From positions 1 to 6,797 of the forward strand of contig JACCZP010000228.1 of the NCBI GenBank assembly GCA_013695885.1: a stretch of DNA of 6,797 nt. The letters are read 5' to 3'. Shown here one piece after another: positions 5,572 through 6,797 of the stretch. This stretch comes from Thermoleophilaceae bacterium (GTDB taxonomy: Bacteria; Actinomycetota; Thermoleophilia; Solirubrobacterales; Thermoleophilaceae). The notes beneath the pieces are model-generated. The model had not been told where the DNA came from, ran no database searches, and saw only the letters and a program-made list of their open reading frames with translations. Position numbers and translations under genes: made by a program. Positions within the stretch are counted from its first letter, which is position 1; each line of letters begins with the position of its first letter.

Positions 5572-6797
5572 ATGCTCTCCCTCTACCGCCGTCACCGTCC
5601 GCGCACGTTCGACGACGTCGTCGGCCAGGAGCACATCGTCCGCACGCTGCGCAACGCGATCGAGCTGGGGAAGGTCCACCACGCGAACCTGTTCGTCGGC
5701 TCGCGCGGCACGGGCAAGACCTCGATGGCCAAGCTCCTCGCCTGCGCGCTGAACGCGGGCGACGGTCCGCGCGCCGACTTCTCCCCCGACGACCCTGCAT
5801 GCCAGGCCATCCGGGGCGCCACCTCGCTCGACGTGGTGGAGATGGACGCGGCGTCGAACAACTCGGTCGACGACATCCGCGAGCTGCGCGAGAACGTGGC
5901 CCTGGCGCCGATGGGAAGCGCCCGGCGCGTCTACATCCTCGACGAGGCCCACATGCTGTCCACCGCGGCGTGGAACGCGTTCCTGAAGACGCTCGAGGAA
6001 CCGCCCGCGCACGTCGTCTTCGTGCTCGCCACCACCGAGGCGCACAAGGTGCCGGCCACGATCGTCGACCGCTGCCACCGATTCGACTTCCACCGGCCCT
6101 CGCTCGAGCAGATCGCCGGGGTACTGCGCCGCGTGTCCGCGGAGGAGGGCATCGAGATACCGGACGCTGCCGTCGGCATGATCGCCCGCTCGGCTACCGG
6201 GTCGTTCCGCGATGCGCTCGGCACGCTCGAGCAGCTCGTCACCTACGGCGGTCGGGAGGTGCGCACCGACGACGTGCTCGAGGTGCTCGGCGTGGCCGAC
6301 GCCGAGCTCGTGCTCGACGCCGCGGAGTCCATCGCGGACCACGACGCGAAGGCCGCGCTCATGGCCGTCGAGCGCCTCGCCGGCTCCGGACGCGACGCCA
6401 CCCAGTTCATGCGCGACCTGGCCGCGCACCTGCGCCACCTGTTCGTGGTGCAGACCCTCGGCCACGTGCCCGACTCCTTCGCGGTCACCGCCGGCCACAC
6501 CGACCGCCTGTCCGGCCAGGCCGACCGCCTCGCCCACGGTGAGGTGCTGCGCGCGATCGACCTGCTGGCCGCGGGGGTGGCGGCGGTCAAGGACGGGTCA
6601 GAGCCCCGCATCCAGCTCGAGCTCGCCCTGCTGAAGGCCGCCCAGCCCGAGGCCGACCGCTCGCTCGCCGCCCTCATGTTCCGCATCGAGCGGCTCGAGG
6701 AGCGCCTCGACGGCGCCGGGAGGGCGAGCGTGGAGCGAGCGCCCGAGCCCGCGCCCGCCTCGCCGCGGAGCGCTCCGGTGGTCGCGGAGCGCCGGCC
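5572..6797 (+). CDS. dnaX: DNA polymerase III subunit gamma/tau, N-terminal 408 residues (runs off the window)
   Basis: This is the clamp-loader ATPase of the replicative polymerase. It assembles with delta and delta' to load the beta sliding clamp, and the long tau form tethers the polymerase. The start MLSLYRRHRPRTFDDVVGQEH is canonical. Visible motifs are Walker A GSRGTGKT (43-50), MDAASNNSVDDIREL (91-105), Walker B DEAH (124-127), AFLKTLEEPP (136-145), sensor 1 LATTE (152-156), the SRC-like DRC with arginine finger Arg167, and sensor 2 SFRDALGTLEQ (211-221). The helical collar domain follows to about residue 375, ending in QLELALLKAA and RIERLEERL. A Pro/Ala-rich linker then begins and is cut by the window edge with no stop. 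The zinc module is unusual: aligned without gaps to E. coli Cys64, 73, 76 and 79, this protein has Ala62, Ser71, Asp74 and Cys77. Any tau/gamma frameshift site would lie beyond the window. Confidence 0.97.
   Translation, partial: MLSLYRRHRPRTFDDVVGQEHIVRTLRNAIELGKVHHANLFVGSRGTGKTSMAKLLACALNAGDGPRADFSPDDPACQAIRGATSLDVVEMDAASNNSVDDIRELRENVALAPMGSARRVYILDEAHMLSTAAWNAFLKTLEEPPAHVVFVLATTEAHKVPATIVDRCHRFDFHRPSLEQIAGVLRRVSAEEGIEIPDAAVGMIARSATGSFRDALGTLEQLVTYGGREVRTDDVLEVLGVADAELVLDAAESIADHDAKAALMAVERLAGSGRDATQFMRDLAAHLRHLFVVQTLGHVPDSFAVTAGHTDRLSGQADRLAHGEVLRAIDLLAAGVAAVKDGSEPRIQLELALLKAAQPEADRSLAALMFRIERLEERLDGAGRASVERAPEPAPASPRSAPVVAERR

Noticed and set aside
5394..6542. A 382-codon + strand frame overlapping dnaX
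   Set aside because: It is a shadow in another frame of dnaX. The true dnaX frame has all clamp-loader motifs but no stop before the window ends.
1..6797. Mobile element, CRISPR or defence system
   Set aside because: No transposase, integrase, terminal inverted repeats, spaced repeats or defence domains were seen; all intervals over 100 bases are filled by the listed genes or RNA.

Overview
The window is very G+C-rich bacterial DNA, packed with genes on both strands. The third codon position is strongly G/C, and long antisense shadow frames run across every gene. The DnaX fragment, with its MDAASNNSVDDIREL core and C-terminal IQLELALLKAA stretch, resembles high-GC Actinomycetota, most likely class Thermoleophilia (Gaiellales or Solirubrobacterales type). 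That placement is recalled resemblance, not a search result. Nothing points to a phage, plasmid or insertion sequence. I found no tRNA, rRNA or CRISPR array.

Layout. Positions 1 to about 275 (+) hold a large-type signal recognition particle RNA with both the Alu domain and the S domain; its two ends pair with each other. About ten bases later, also on +, begins a YihY/BrkB-family membrane protein (286-1152). A compact four-gene block on the minus strand follows, read from right to left. It has a GT-C-type glycosyltransferase-like membrane protein (5485-4055), an unassigned multi-pass membrane protein with a proline-rich tail (4006-2990), a full-length glutamate decarboxylase (2973-1576) and a small four-helix YrhK-like membrane protein (1573-1167). 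The last one is broken by a one-base frameshift near 1485. The gaps within the block are 48, 16 and 2 bases, so it reads as one operon that converges on the YihY gene. On + again, dnaX starts at 5572 and runs off the right edge after 408 codons.

How it fits together. The SRP RNA gene and dnaX are neighbours in many bacteria; here about 5.3 kb carrying five genes lies between them. dnaX and the minus-strand operon diverge from an 86-base intergenic region. On each strand a TANNNT -10-like hexamer sits exactly 8 bases before the ATG, as expected for leaderless transcripts. No start codon in the window has a strong Shine-Dalgarno sequence. The operon combines cell-envelope or membrane functions with a cytoplasmic proton-consuming decarboxylase, but nothing in the sequence proves a shared pathway.

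The points most worth checking are the loss of three of the four zinc-ligand cysteines in DnaX, the frameshift in the YrhK-like gene, the paired leaderless promoters, and the full-size SRP RNA in an apparently actinobacterial genome. I see no convincing evidence of a wholly new biological system.
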